Positions 33,771 through 42,225 of a stretch of DNA of 64,000 nucleotides are shown here, piece by piece. This DNA is from Streptomyces mirabilis (lineage in GTDB: Bacteria > Actinomycetota > Actinomycetes > Streptomycetales > Streptomycetaceae), in the NCBI RefSeq assembly GCF_039503195.1, contig NZ_JBCJKP010000001.1, forward strand, positions 1,860,001 through 1,924,000, written 5' to 3'. Positions within the stretch are counted from its first letter, which is position 1; every line of letters starts with the position of its first letter. Under the pieces are notes generated by a model. It was not told where the DNA came from and made no database searches. It saw only the letters and a program-made list of their open reading frames with translations. The position numbers and the translations under genes are program-made.

Positions 33771-35411
33771 ATGTCAATTCGTGCGTCCATGCAAAGGGCG
33801 GGGATTTCCGCCGCCCGACGGCTCGCTCTACTGCTGGTTTCGGCACTGATAGTCAGCGGGTGCAGTAAATCCGATCAGTTGTTCGTGGTGCGGGCCGTGG
33901 CGGTGGGGGTTTCCTCGGTCTCCCCCTTCTTCAAGGAGGACCGACAGCTCGGCACGGACATCCATCTGCCCGAGGCCCGGCCCAGCGGTGGCGTGCAGGC
34001 CAGTAACAGTCCCGGGCTGTACGGCGGGGCCCCTGACGGCAGCGACGGAAGCGGTTCACCGGCACCGGCGCCCGAACCCGGTACCGCACCCGGCACCGGC
34101 ACCGGCCCTGGCACCGGCGTGTGGGGCGGCACCACGAAACCCGGCACCTGCGCCGTGGCGAAGTTGAAGAAATTCCTCACCGACCCCAAGAACTCGGCGA
34201 AGGCCCAGGAATGGGCGCGGGTCCTGCATATAAGCACGGATCAGATCCCGAGTTATATCGATCAACTCACACCCGTCGTACTGCGTCACGACACTCTCGT
34301 GACGAATCACGACTACAAGAACGGCAAGGCGGTTTCGTACGCCGCGCTGCTGCAGGCCGGAATCGCCATTCTGGTCGACCAACAGGGACTGCCCGCGGTG
34401 AAGTGCTCCTGCGGCAATCCGCTGCTCCCCTTCGAGGGAAAGGCCTCGAAGACCGATGTGCGGTTCAAGAACGGCAACCATCAGTGGGCCGACTACCGGC
34501 AGGACCGCGCCGTGGTGGTCGAGCCGCCGCCCGGGGCACAGGAGATCCACAAGCTCCAGCTCGTCGACGTGCACAACCCCGACCGGGGGATCGCCCGCCC
34601 GGTGGGCAGCGACGGCAGCCAGGACCGGTCCTTCGACACCCAGCAGAAGCACGCCGTACCGCCGGTCACCGGCATGACCTTCGCCGAGGCGACCCGGCGG
34701 CTGACCGACGCGGGGCTGGGAATGTCGTACGCCGGTGACACCCTGCCGGCCGACGACGCCCAGGTGACGGCGTCCCGGCCGGCCGAGGGCAGCCAGGTCG
34801 CCTGGGGCACGTCGGTCGTCCTGTCGGCGCCGTCCGACAGCCCGCCGGAGAGCGGCGGTGGTCCCGCCACGCCGTCGGATTCCGGCACGAGCACGGGCGG
34901 CACGAACGGAGCGGGCGGCACGAGCACCGGCGGCACGAACGGGGCGCGCTCGGATCCCGGGACGACCCCGCCCACTCCGTCCGGGGGATCGTCCGGCCCC
35001 TCTTCCGGCCCCTCGTCCGGCGGCGCGTCGTCGGGCAGCGCCTCGCCGTCCGACGGCGGCACCGGGTCGAGTGTCCCTACGGATACGGGCACCCCCACCC
35101 CCACGAAGCCCGCCGCTCCCACGGACACGAGCGGCGGAACGGGCGGCGGAACGACGTCGGACCCGTCGCACACCTCTCCGACCGGCTCACCTGCGAGCAG
35201 TGTCCCGACCACCCCCTCGGCCACTGCCCCCACCGCGCCGACGGCCGAACCGACGTCACACGCACCGACCTCGCACGAACCGACCTCGACCAAGCCCACC
35301 GTCAGCAGCGCGCCGCCGCCGAGTGAGCCCGTGTCGAGCACACCGCCCGCCCCGGTCGACCCGGGTACGAGCGACTCCGCGCCCGGTGGGCCCACCGAGA
35401 GCGCGGCCTGA
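33771..35411 (+). CDS. DUF6777/PASTA-type secreted lipoprotein
   Basis: 546 residues. The signal peptide ends in the lipobox VSGC (about residues 25-28). A conserved domain of about 200 residues (LTDPKNSAKAQEWARVL to DRAVVVEPPPGAQEI), which I associate with DUF6777, is followed by a PASTA-like unit (VPPVTGMTFAEATRRLTDAGL to ASRPAEGSQVAWGTSV). About 190 residues of low-complexity Ser/Thr/Pro/Gly follow, probably wall-spanning. A Ser/Thr kinase gene starts 36 bases later, so the lipoprotein may be its extracellular partner. The leader has TTCAC-N5-GTGAA (33699-33713) beside AT-rich DNA. Confidence 0.82.
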   Translation: MSIRASMQRAGISAARRLALLLVSALIVSGCSKSDQLFVVRAVAVGVSSVSPFFKEDRQLGTDIHLPEARPSGGVQASNSPGLYGGAPDGSDGSGSPAPAPEPGTAPGTGTGPGTGVWGGTTKPGTCAVAKLKKFLTDPKNSAKAQEWARVLHISTDQIPSYIDQLTPVVLRHDTLVTNHDYKNGKAVSYAALLQAGIAILVDQQGLPAVKCSCGNPLLPFEGKASKTDVRFKNGNHQWADYRQDRAVVVEPPPGAQEIHKLQLVDVHNPDRGIARPVGSDGSQDRSFDTQQKHAVPPVTGMTFAEATRRLTDAGLGMSYAGDTLPADDAQVTASRPAEGSQVAWGTSVVLSAPSDSPPESGGGPATPSDSGTSTGGTNGAGGTSTGGTNGARSDPGTTPPTPSGGSSGPSSGPSSGGASSGSASPSDGGTGSSVPTDTGTPTPTKPAAPTDTSGGTGGGTTSDPSHTSPTGSPASSVPTTPSATAPTAPTAEPTSHAPTSHEPTSTKPTVSSAPPPSEPVSSTPPAPVDPGTSDSAPGGPTESAA

Positions 35412-35447
35412 CCGGCGTACGACAACGCAGAACCCGGGGGCAACCGG

Positions 35448-37574
35448 ATGACAGCAGGATCAGCGCAGTCGGGAGTGGGCCGGATCATCGACGGCCGGTA
35501 TCTGCTTCTGAAGCAGGTCGGCTCCGGCGGGATGGGCCACGTCTGGCTCGCCCACGACCAGCGGCTCGACTGCGACGTGGCGCTCAAGGAGATCAGGTTC
35601 CGCGATGTGCGGGAGGGGAGTGAGGAGCACGAGTCCCGGATCGCGCGCGCCCGCGCCGAGGCCCGGCACGCGGCGGTGCTGCGCGGCCACCCGCACGTGG
35701 TGACGGTCCACGACGTCCTGGAGCACGACGGCCTGCCATGGATCGTGATGGAGTACGTGGCGGGCGCCGAGGACCTGCGGGCCTGGCTCGCCCGGCGCGG
35801 CCCGCTGGCACCCGACGAGTGCGCCCGCGTCGGCCTCGCGGTGCTGGACGCGCTGACCGCCGGGCACGAGCGCGGCATCATGCACCGGGACGTCAAACCG
35901 GCCAACATCCTGCTCGCCCCGGACCGCGCGGGCACCCCCGGCGCGCGCATCCTCCTCACCGACTACGGCGTCTCGGTCCAGCCGGACTCCCCCGAGACCC
36001 GCTGGACCCGTACCTCCGTCCTGGTCGGCACGGCGGGCTATCTGGCACCGGAGCGGGCGCAGGGCGCGCAGCCGACCGCGGCCTCCGACCTGTTCTCGCT
36101 GGGCTGCACTCTGTACTTCGGTGTGGAGGGCCACGGCCCCTTCGACCGCGACAGCCACCTGGGGGCGCTCGCCGCGGTGGTCTCGGAGGAGGCGCCGCCG
36201 TCCCGGCGGGCCGGTGCGCTGGGGCCGATCATCGACGCGCTGCTGGTCAAGGACCCCGCCCTGCGGATCTCCGCGGAACGGACGGCGGCGGCCCTGGCCC
36301 GGATCATCCTGCCCGAACCCCATCCGCCGACCCAGGTCGACACCGGCTCGCAGCCCGCGTGGGCGGGGCTCGTCACCTCCGACGGGCCCGGCGGTCCTGC
36401 GCCACCGGGCCGGCCCCCGGGCGGCCCGTCCAGGGACCACGACTACGCGCCGCCCGCACACGACCAGAGCCCGTCCCCCGCCCGGGACCAGGGACTGGCC
36501 CGGGAACGGGGTTTCGCGGCACCGGGTTCGTACGTCCCCACGGCCCAGGCCTCTCCCGCGCCGACGCAGCACGCGACGTACGCACCCATGGCGCAGGCAG
36601 CCGGTGCCCCGGCCGCGTACGCCCCTCGACCGGGCCAGGGCTTCGGTCCGCCGACCCCGCTCCCCCCGCAGCCCGGTGCCGGCTTCGGTCCGCCCAGTTT
36701 CGTCGGGCCCGCCGCACCCGCCCCGGGTCCCGGCGGGGGGCGTCACAAGCGGACACTGCCTCTGCAGGTGACCGCCGCACTGCTCCTCGCTCTGTCGCTG
36801 ACGGCGGGAGTGATCTGGGGTATGGCCCGGTACGACGGGACGCGGACGCCCGTAGCCCCGTACGGCGCCCAGGTCGGGCTCTCCGCACCGCTCAAGAAGG
36901 GCGACTGCGTACTGAGCGACCCGTCCCCCGCGCCGTCCTCGGGTACCCCGCGTCTGCAACTGGATCCGAGCTGCGGAGCGCTGCGCCCCGACGGGCAGGT
37001 GATGGAGCTGTACAAGGCCCGCTCCTTCGAGGAGGCCGGCAGCGACGGACCGGACCAGTGCGCGGAGCGGACGAAGGCGACCGCCGACAAACTCGCCTGG
37101 CACGTCCAGAGCCTGGCCGTGGTGCCCACCCGCGAGGGCTTCGACGCCACCGGCGGGAACGTCGCATGCCTGCTGGTCGGGAAGCACGGTCCGGTGTACG
37201 GCAGGCTCGGCGCCCTCCGCCCGTACGGGATGGCGTTCGAGGACGCGACCCAGATGCAGCAGGGCGACTGCCTCGGCCATGCCCGCGGCGACGCGAGCGA
37301 ATACACCCACTACGAACTCGTCTCCTGCGACCAGGACCATGTGGGCCGGGTCTTCCGGATCACGCACCTCACCACCCTCACACCGGGCAAGAAGCCCGAT
37401 GCCGAGGCGGACGCACAATGCGCGGCCGACGCCCCGCCGCAGCAACGCGACTATCCCGCCGACACCTATGTGAGTCATGGCCTGCGCAGCACAGGACTGT
37501 GGAGGAAGGGGTACTACCTGGTGGTCTGCAGCATCGAGCGTCTGGACAAGTCCCTCATGCACGGAGGCGAGTAG
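35448..37574 (+). CDS. Membrane Ser/Thr protein kinase with DYG motif
   Basis: 708 residues. The kinase domain has glycine loop GSGGMG (25-30), Lys47 and HRDVKPAN (146-153), but DYG (172-174) in place of DFG. A long Pro/Ala/Gln linker leads to one transmembrane helix (about 440-460). The outside region of about 240 residues has eight or more cysteines spread through two similar halves that start LKKGDCVLSDP and MQQGDCLGHA, as in septum-formation-like domains. The ligand is unknown. It is translated just after a secreted PASTA lipoprotein and may receive signals through it. Confidence 0.9.
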   Translation: MTAGSAQSGVGRIIDGRYLLLKQVGSGGMGHVWLAHDQRLDCDVALKEIRFRDVREGSEEHESRIARARAEARHAAVLRGHPHVVTVHDVLEHDGLPWIVMEYVAGAEDLRAWLARRGPLAPDECARVGLAVLDALTAGHERGIMHRDVKPANILLAPDRAGTPGARILLTDYGVSVQPDSPETRWTRTSVLVGTAGYLAPERAQGAQPTAASDLFSLGCTLYFGVEGHGPFDRDSHLGALAAVVSEEAPPSRRAGALGPIIDALLVKDPALRISAERTAAALARIILPEPHPPTQVDTGSQPAWAGLVTSDGPGGPAPPGRPPGGPSRDHDYAPPAHDQSPSPARDQGLARERGFAAPGSYVPTAQASPAPTQHATYAPMAQAAGAPAAYAPRPGQGFGPPTPLPPQPGAGFGPPSFVGPAAPAPGPGGGRHKRTLPLQVTAALLLALSLTAGVIWGMARYDGTRTPVAPYGAQVGLSAPLKKGDCVLSDPSPAPSSGTPRLQLDPSCGALRPDGQVMELYKARSFEEAGSDGPDQCAERTKATADKLAWHVQSLAVVPTREGFDATGGNVACLLVGKHGPVYGRLGALRPYGMAFEDATQMQQGDCLGHARGDASEYTHYELVSCDQDHVGRVFRITHLTTLTPGKKPDAEADAQCAADAPPQQRDYPADTYVSHGLRSTGLWRKGYYLVVCSIERLDKSLMHGGE

Positions 37575-37669
37575 CACACCCGGCCCTGGCGAACTACGTC
37601 CCTTCGGGTGAAAATGGGCGCAGGCCACGGCCCGCGTCGCGGACCCCGCCGGGAGAAGGGTGTACTGCG

Positions 37670-37828
37670 ATGCCCGGTTCGACGAAGGCGATGGGGGTGC
37701 TCACCGTCGGCGGACTCGTCATGGTGACGGCCTACACGGTGGCGCTCGGCAGCAACGGCTGGCTGTGGTTCGGCTGGGTGGTGCTCGGTCTGCTCACCAT
37801 CGGCATGGTTGCCTCGCGCAACGCCTGA
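37670..37828 (+). CDS. 52-residue membrane protein
   Basis: The product MPGSTKAMGVLTVGGLVMV... has two predicted membrane helices (about residues 8-25 and 29-47) with a short hairpin between. GGGAGAAGGG precedes the ATG by about a dozen bases. Codon bias is good. I recall similar short proteins in other Streptomyces, all uncharacterised. It is convergent with the sensor kinase, 19 bases away. Confidence 0.7.
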   Translation: MPGSTKAMGVLTVGGLVMVTAYTVALGSNGWLWFGWVVLGLLTIGMVASRNA

Positions 37829-37847
37829 CCGCGCGCACCGGTCACTG

Positions 37848-39053
37848 TCACTCCCTGGGCAGCGGTCCCGCCGAATGCACCCCCGGCTGGTACTTCGGCA
37901 GCCGGGCGGTGATCTTCATGCCCGCTCCCACCGCGGTCTCGATGACGAGGCCGTACGCGTCCCCGTACACCTGGCGGAGCCGGTCGTCGACGTTGGACAG
38001 TCCGATGCCGCCGGAGGGGCTCACCTCCCCGGCGAGGATCCGGCGCAGCCGGTCGGGATCCATTCCGGTGCCGTTGTCCTCGATCACGACCAGGGCTTCG
38101 GCGCCCGCGTCCTGGGCGGTGATGCTGATGTGGCTCTTGTCGGTCTTGCCCTCCAGTCCGTGTTTGACGGCGTTCTCCACGAGGGGCTGGAGGCAGAGGA
38201 AGGGCAGCGCGACCGGCAGCACCTCGGGGGCTATCTGCAGGGTGACCGAGAGGCGGTCGCCGAAGCGGGCTCTGACCAGCGCCAAGTAGTGGTCGATGGC
38301 GTGCAGTTCGTCGGCGAGGGTGGTGAAGTCGCCGTGCCTGCGGAACGAGTAGCGCGTGAAGTCGGCGAATTCCAGGAGCAGTTCGCGGGCTCGCTCGGGG
38401 TCGGTGCGGACGAACGAGGCGATCACCGCCAGCGAGTTGAAGATGAAGTGCGGGGAGATCTGGGCGCGCAGGGCCTTGATCTCGGCCTCGATCAGACGGG
38501 TGCGGGACTGGTCGAGGTCGGCGAGCTCCAATTGCACGGAGACCCAGCGGGCGACCTCACCCGCGGCCCGGACGAGGACGGCGGACTCGCGGGGCGCGCA
38601 GGCGACCAGCGCTCCGTGGACGCGGTCGTCGACGGTGAGCGGTGCGACGACGGCCCAGCGCAGGGAGCAGTCGGGCTCGTCGCAGTTCAGCCGGAAGGCC
38701 TCGCCGCGGCCGGTCTCCAGCGGGCTGCCGAGCCGTTCCATGATCTCGGTGCGGTGGTGCTCCCCCAGACCGTCCCAGGCGAGGACGGTGTCCTGGTCGG
38801 TGAGACACAGGGCGTCCGTGCCGAGCAGGGTGCGCAGTCGTCGCGCGGACTTGCGGGCGGTCTCGCCGGTGAGGCCCGCGCGCAGTGGGGGCGCGGCCAG
38901 CGAGGCGGTGTGCAGGGTCTCGAAGGTGGCGTGTTCGACGGGGGTGCCGAGGCCGCCGAGGTTCTCGGGCCGCGCGGTGCGCCTGCCGAGCCAGAACCCG
39001 GCGGCGAGCAGCGGGAGCACGGCGACGCACAGGCCCGCCAGGAATCCGCTCAC
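37848..39053 (-). CDS. LytS-type sensor histidine kinase
   Basis: 401 residues from GTG 39053. There is one N-terminal membrane helix (about 3-23), a GAF-like cytosolic domain (about 45-180) with a short Cys-containing loop (NCDEPDCSLRW), then the His_kinase domain with phospho-acceptor His202 in ISPHFIFNSL. The N box is LVENAVKHGLE and the G boxes DNGTGMD and GGIGLSNV. It lacks the multi-helix sensor of LytS and BtsS. Its partner is the LytTR regulator at 41351, and the symporter lies between them, so the transporter may supply the signal. Confidence 0.92.
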   Translation of the reverse strand: MSGFLAGLCVAVLPLLAAGFWLGRRTARPENLGGLGTPVEHATFETLHTASLAAPPLRAGLTGETARKSARRLRTLLGTDALCLTDQDTVLAWDGLGEHHRTEIMERLGSPLETGRGEAFRLNCDEPDCSLRWAVVAPLTVDDRVHGALVACAPRESAVLVRAAGEVARWVSVQLELADLDQSRTRLIEAEIKALRAQISPHFIFNSLAVIASFVRTDPERARELLLEFADFTRYSFRRHGDFTTLADELHAIDHYLALVRARFGDRLSVTLQIAPEVLPVALPFLCLQPLVENAVKHGLEGKTDKSHISITAQDAGAEALVVIEDNGTGMDPDRLRRILAGEVSPSGGIGLSNVDDRLRQVYGDAYGLVIETAVGAGMKITARLPKYQPGVHSAGPLPRE

Positions 39054-39081
39054 GCCGTCACCGCCTCGCTCGACGATCCAC

Positions 39082-40827
39082 TCACGCCTTGGCCTCCCCG
39101 CGTGCGTCGGCGTCCGCGCGCCTGTCTCCTCCGGCCAGTTCTTCCGGCAGGTGGAACCGGGCCAGGATCGCCGCCGTTCCGGTCGGCACCCGTCCGGCCG
39201 TGGCCAGCGACACCAGGACCATGGTGAGGAACCCGAGCGGCACCGACCAGAGCGCGGGCCAGGCGAGCAGGGCGTGCAGCGCGCCCGAGCCCGGGTAGCC
39301 CGCCATGGTCGCGGCGACGGCGACGAAGGCGGCGCCGCCGCCGCCGAGCATTCCGGCGGCCGCGCCGGGTGGGGTCAGCCGCCGCCACCAGATGCCGAGG
39401 ACGAGCAGCGGGCAGAAGGAGGAAGCGGACACGGCGAAGGCGAGTCCGACGGCGTCGGCGACGGGCAGTCCGCCGACGATCACGCTCGCCGCGAGGGGTA
39501 CCGCCATGGCGAGCACGGTGCCCAGCCGGAAGTGGCGTACGCCGCGCGCGGGCAGCACGTCCTGGGTGAGCACCCCGGCCACCGCCATGGTGAGTCCGGA
39601 CGCGGTCGACAGGAACGCCGCGAAGGCCCCGCCCGCCACCAGCGCGCCCAGGAGATCCGCGCCGAGCCCGCCGATCACGCGGTCGGGCAGCAGCAGGACG
39701 GCGGCGTCGGCGTTCCCGGTGAGGCTCAGTTCGGGGGCGTACAGGCGACCGAGCGCCCCGTAGACGGGCGGCAGCAGGTAGAACGCGCCGATGAGGCCGA
39801 GGACGGCGACCGTGGTGCGGCGGGCCGCGACACCGTGCGGGCTGGTGTAGAAGCGGACGACGACGTGCGGCAGTCCCATCGTGCCGAGGAAGGTCGCGAG
39901 GATCAGTCCGTACGTGGCGTACAGCGGGCGTTCCTCGCGGCCCGCCGCCAGCGAGGTCGACATGCCGCCGCTGCTGCCCCGCTCGGCGGCCGGGACGGGG
40001 TCGCCCTTGGCGAAGGTGAGCCGGGTGCCGCGCTCGATGTGGTGGACGCCCGCGCGGAGTCGGAGCCGCTCGCCGTCGTAGCGGTGGCCGTCGACCTGGC
40101 CGGTGGCCGTGACGCCCAGCGGGGCCGAGAGCCTCAGGTCGAGGCTGTCGTCGATACGGACGACGCGCTGCTCGCGGAAGGTCGCGGGTTCGGCGAAGGC
40201 CTGGCGCGGGGCGCCGTCGGCCTGCCAGGCGAGGACCAGGAAGAGTGCGGGGACCAATAGGGCGGTGAGCTTGAGCCAGTACTGGAAGGCCTGTACGAAG
40301 GTGATGCTGCGCATGCCTCCGGCGGCGACGGTGGCGACCACGACGACCGCGACGAGCACCCCGCCGAACCAGTCGGGCGCTTCGGTCAGGACGGCCAACG
40401 TCAGCCCGGCACCCTGTAGTTGGGGCAGCAGATACAGCCAGCCGACCCCGACCACGAAGGCACCGGCGAGGCGTCGCACGGCCGGTGAGCCGAGGCGCGC
40501 CTCCGCGAAGTCGGGCAGGGTGTACGCGCCGGAGCGGCGCAGCGGGGCCGCGACGAACAGGAGCAGAACGAGATAGCCGGCCGTGTAGCCGACGGGGTAC
40601 CAGAGCATGTCGGGGCCCTGGACGAGGACGAGGCCCGCGATGCCGAGGAAGGAGGCGGCGGAGAGGTACTCGCCGCTGATCGCGGCCGCGTTGAGCCGGG
40701 GGCCCACGGTGCGTGAGGCGACGTAGAAGTCGGAGGTGGTCCGGGAGATGCGCAGGCCGAACGCGCCGACCAGGACGGTCGCCACGACGACGAGGGCGAC
40801 GGCGGGGACGGCGTAGTTCTGATTCAC
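39082..40827 (-). CDS. Sodium/solute symporter (ActP-like)
   Basis: 581 residues with about 13 membrane helices of the solute:sodium symporter family, closest to cation/acetate symporters. Signatures are SDFYVASRTVGPRLNAAAISGEYLSAASFLG near the N-terminus and GGAFAAFLSTASGLTMAVAG in the middle. A hydrophilic loop of about 90 residues (around 220-310) is larger than in E. coli ActP and common in actinobacteria. The GTG at 40827 lies within a repeat array. It is preceded by its DUF485 partner and flanked by LytS/LytTR genes. The substrate is probably a small carboxylate such as acetate, propionate or pyruvate. Confidence 0.9.
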   Translation of the reverse strand: MNQNYAVPAVALVVVATVLVGAFGLRISRTTSDFYVASRTVGPRLNAAAISGEYLSAASFLGIAGLVLVQGPDMLWYPVGYTAGYLVLLLFVAAPLRRSGAYTLPDFAEARLGSPAVRRLAGAFVVGVGWLYLLPQLQGAGLTLAVLTEAPDWFGGVLVAVVVVATVAAGGMRSITFVQAFQYWLKLTALLVPALFLVLAWQADGAPRQAFAEPATFREQRVVRIDDSLDLRLSAPLGVTATGQVDGHRYDGERLRLRAGVHHIERGTRLTFAKGDPVPAAERGSSGGMSTSLAAGREERPLYATYGLILATFLGTMGLPHVVVRFYTSPHGVAARRTTVAVLGLIGAFYLLPPVYGALGRLYAPELSLTGNADAAVLLLPDRVIGGLGADLLGALVAGGAFAAFLSTASGLTMAVAGVLTQDVLPARGVRHFRLGTVLAMAVPLAASVIVGGLPVADAVGLAFAVSASSFCPLLVLGIWWRRLTPPGAAAGMLGGGGAAFVAVAATMAGYPGSGALHALLAWPALWSVPLGFLTMVLVSLATAGRVPTGTAAILARFHLPEELAGGDRRADADARGEAKA

Positions 40828-40990
40828 GGCTCAGCGGTCCTCATTCACGGCTCAGCGGTCCTCGACCATGACGCGGCGGTCCTCGTTCACGGCTCAGCGG
40901 TCCTCGACCATGGCGCGGCGGTCCTCGTTCACGGCTCAGCGGTCCTCGACCATGGCGCGGCGGTCCTCGTTCACGGCTCAGCGGTCCTCG
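40823..40990. repeat. 42-bp tandem repeats between DUF485 and symporter genes
   Basis: A 42-bp unit occurs three full times (starting 40844, 40886 and 40928), with a half unit at 40823 and a partial at 40970. Each unit is itself two degenerate 21-bp halves. On the coding (minus) strand every unit carries GTGAACGAGGACCGC, then ATGGTCGAGGACCGC, then TGA. The reading frame is the same throughout, from the end of the DUF485 gene (LVEDR-stop) into the symporter start. The array looks like repeated duplication of the DUF485 3' end. Confidence 0.85.
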
Positions 40991-41337
40991 ACCAGGCGCA
41001 CGAAGTCCTTCTCGTTGCGCTCCGCGCGCCGCACGTACCAGCGGGCGAGCAGGACCAGGGGCGGGTAGACGCAGAAGCCGAGCACGGCCCACTCCAGGCT
41101 CGCGCCGTCCGGCATCGCGGCGAAGACCAGGGGCAGTGGCCCGACCAGCAGGACCAGCACGGCGAACACGACCAACGCCGCGCGGAGTTGACTGCGCATC
41201 AGGGAGCGCACGTAGGTGTGGCCGAGCGTGGTCTGTTCGTCGATCTCGGTCCTGGGCCGGTAGTAGCCGGAGGTGCGGCGGGTGCGCCGGGGCACCCCGG
41301 TGACGACCACCCGGCGTTCGGTCGGGTCCTGCGGCAC
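40978..41337 (-). CDS. DUF485-type membrane protein, symporter partner
   Basis: 119 residues with two membrane helices (about 55-74 and 82-100) and a preceding conserved segment TLGHTYVRSLMRSQLRAAL, typical of the DUF485 proteins encoded beside ActP-like symporters. It ends LVEDR, the sequence duplicated in the following repeat array. It starts 13 bases after the LytTR regulator stop, placing regulator, DUF485 and symporter in one transcript. Its biochemical role is unknown; it may stabilise the transporter. Confidence 0.82.
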   Translation of the reverse strand: MPQDPTERRVVVTGVPRRTRRTSGYYRPRTEIDEQTTLGHTYVRSLMRSQLRAALVVFAVLVLLVGPLPLVFAAMPDGASLEWAVLGFCVYPPLVLLARWYVRRAERNEKDFVRLVEDR

Positions 41338-41350
41338 GCCGCTTCCCCTC

Positions 41351-42106
41351 TCAGCTCGTGGTCCGGCGCATCAGCAGATCGCGCAGTTCGCGGGTGTGCC
41401 GGCGGCTGACCTGGAGTTCGACGGAGTCGACGAGGACGCTCACGGCGCCCGCGTCCAGGCGGAGTTCGCCGATGTGGCGCAGGGCGACGAGATGGCGTCG
41501 GTGGATGCGGACGAAGCCGCGTGAGCGCCAGCGTTCCTCCAGGGTGGAGAGCGGGATGCGGACGAGATGGCTGCCCTGGGCGGTGTGCAGACGTGCGTAG
41601 TCGCCGTGTGCCTCGACGTGGGTGATGTCCTCGACGGCCACGAAGCGGGTGACGCCGCCGAGTTCGACGGATATGTGGTCCGGGTCGGGCTCGTGGACGG
41701 GTATCCGCGGTGCGGTGTCCTGGAGTTGGGCGGCCCGCCGGACGGCTTCGGCCAGCCGCTCCCGCCGTACCGGCTTGAGGACGTAGTCGACGGCCTTGAG
41801 GTCGAAGGCCTGGACGGCGAAGCCCTCGTGGGCGGTGACGAACACGACGAGCGGCGGTACGGCGAAGCCGGTGAGCAGCCGGGCGAGGTCGAGTCCGTCG
41901 AGTCCGGGCATGTGGATGTCGAGGAAGACGACGTCGATGGCTTCGGGCCCGCCGGGTCCGGACTCCAGGGCCCGGTTGATCCGGCGCAGCGCCTCGGTCG
42001 CGTCGCTCGCGCCCTCGGCGCTGGAGATCCGGGGATCGGCGTTCAGGAGGTAGAGGAGTTCCTCGAGGGACGGTTGTTCGTCGTCGACGGCGAGCGCGCG
42101 CAGCAT
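41351..42106 (-). CDS. LytTR-family response regulator
   Basis: 251 residues. The receiver domain has Asp8/Asp9 and phospho-acceptor Asp63 (FLDIHMPG), Thr/Lys switch residues in VFVTAHEGF and DYVLKPVRR. The C-terminal LytTR DNA-binding domain begins ISVELGGVTRFVAVEDITHVEAHGDY and includes FVRIHRRHLV. It pairs with the LytS-type kinase at 37848 and heads the operon with the DUF485 and symporter genes. Such pairs typically switch on a carboxylate transporter when substrate is available. Confidence 0.93.
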   Translation of the reverse strand: MLRALAVDDEQPSLEELLYLLNADPRISSAEGASDATEALRRINRALESGPGGPEAIDVVFLDIHMPGLDGLDLARLLTGFAVPPLVVFVTAHEGFAVQAFDLKAVDYVLKPVRRERLAEAVRRAAQLQDTAPRIPVHEPDPDHISVELGGVTRFVAVEDITHVEAHGDYARLHTAQGSHLVRIPLSTLEERWRSRGFVRIHRRHLVALRHIGELRLDAGAVSVLVDSVELQVSRRHTRELRDLLMRRTTS

Positions 42107-42153
42107 GACAGTGGAGTGTAGGAGCGATCGGCGTGCCTGGACATGTGCGGGAC

Positions 42154-42216
42154 GTGGACGTCGTCGCTGGACATGCGGACGTCGTCGCTGGTTGCGTGGA
42201 CGTTGTCGCTGGATAC
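42154..42216. repeat. Three 21-bp tandem repeats before the AsnC gene
   Basis: Units at 42154-42174, 42175-42195 and 42196-42216 share G(T/C)GGACGT(C/T)GTCGCTGG. They lie in the gap between divergent LytTR and AsnC genes and end nine bases before the AsnC ATG. They are in frame with that gene and would encode DVVAG-type heptads if translation began at 42133. Lrp/AsnC proteins bind arrays of phased sites, so an operator role is the simpler reading. Confidence 0.7.
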
Positions 42217-42225
42217 AGTGCCGCC

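Noticed and set aside
40823..40990. Possible CRISPR-like array
   Set aside because: The units are contiguous with no variable spacers, overlap coding ends and are in frame, so this is a tandem duplication, not CRISPR.
42133..42225. AsnC protein starting at 42133 with a DVVAG repeat N-terminus
   Set aside because: The family helix-turn-helix begins just after 42226 and the repeat is better explained as operator DNA. Kept as a finding because the frame is open.
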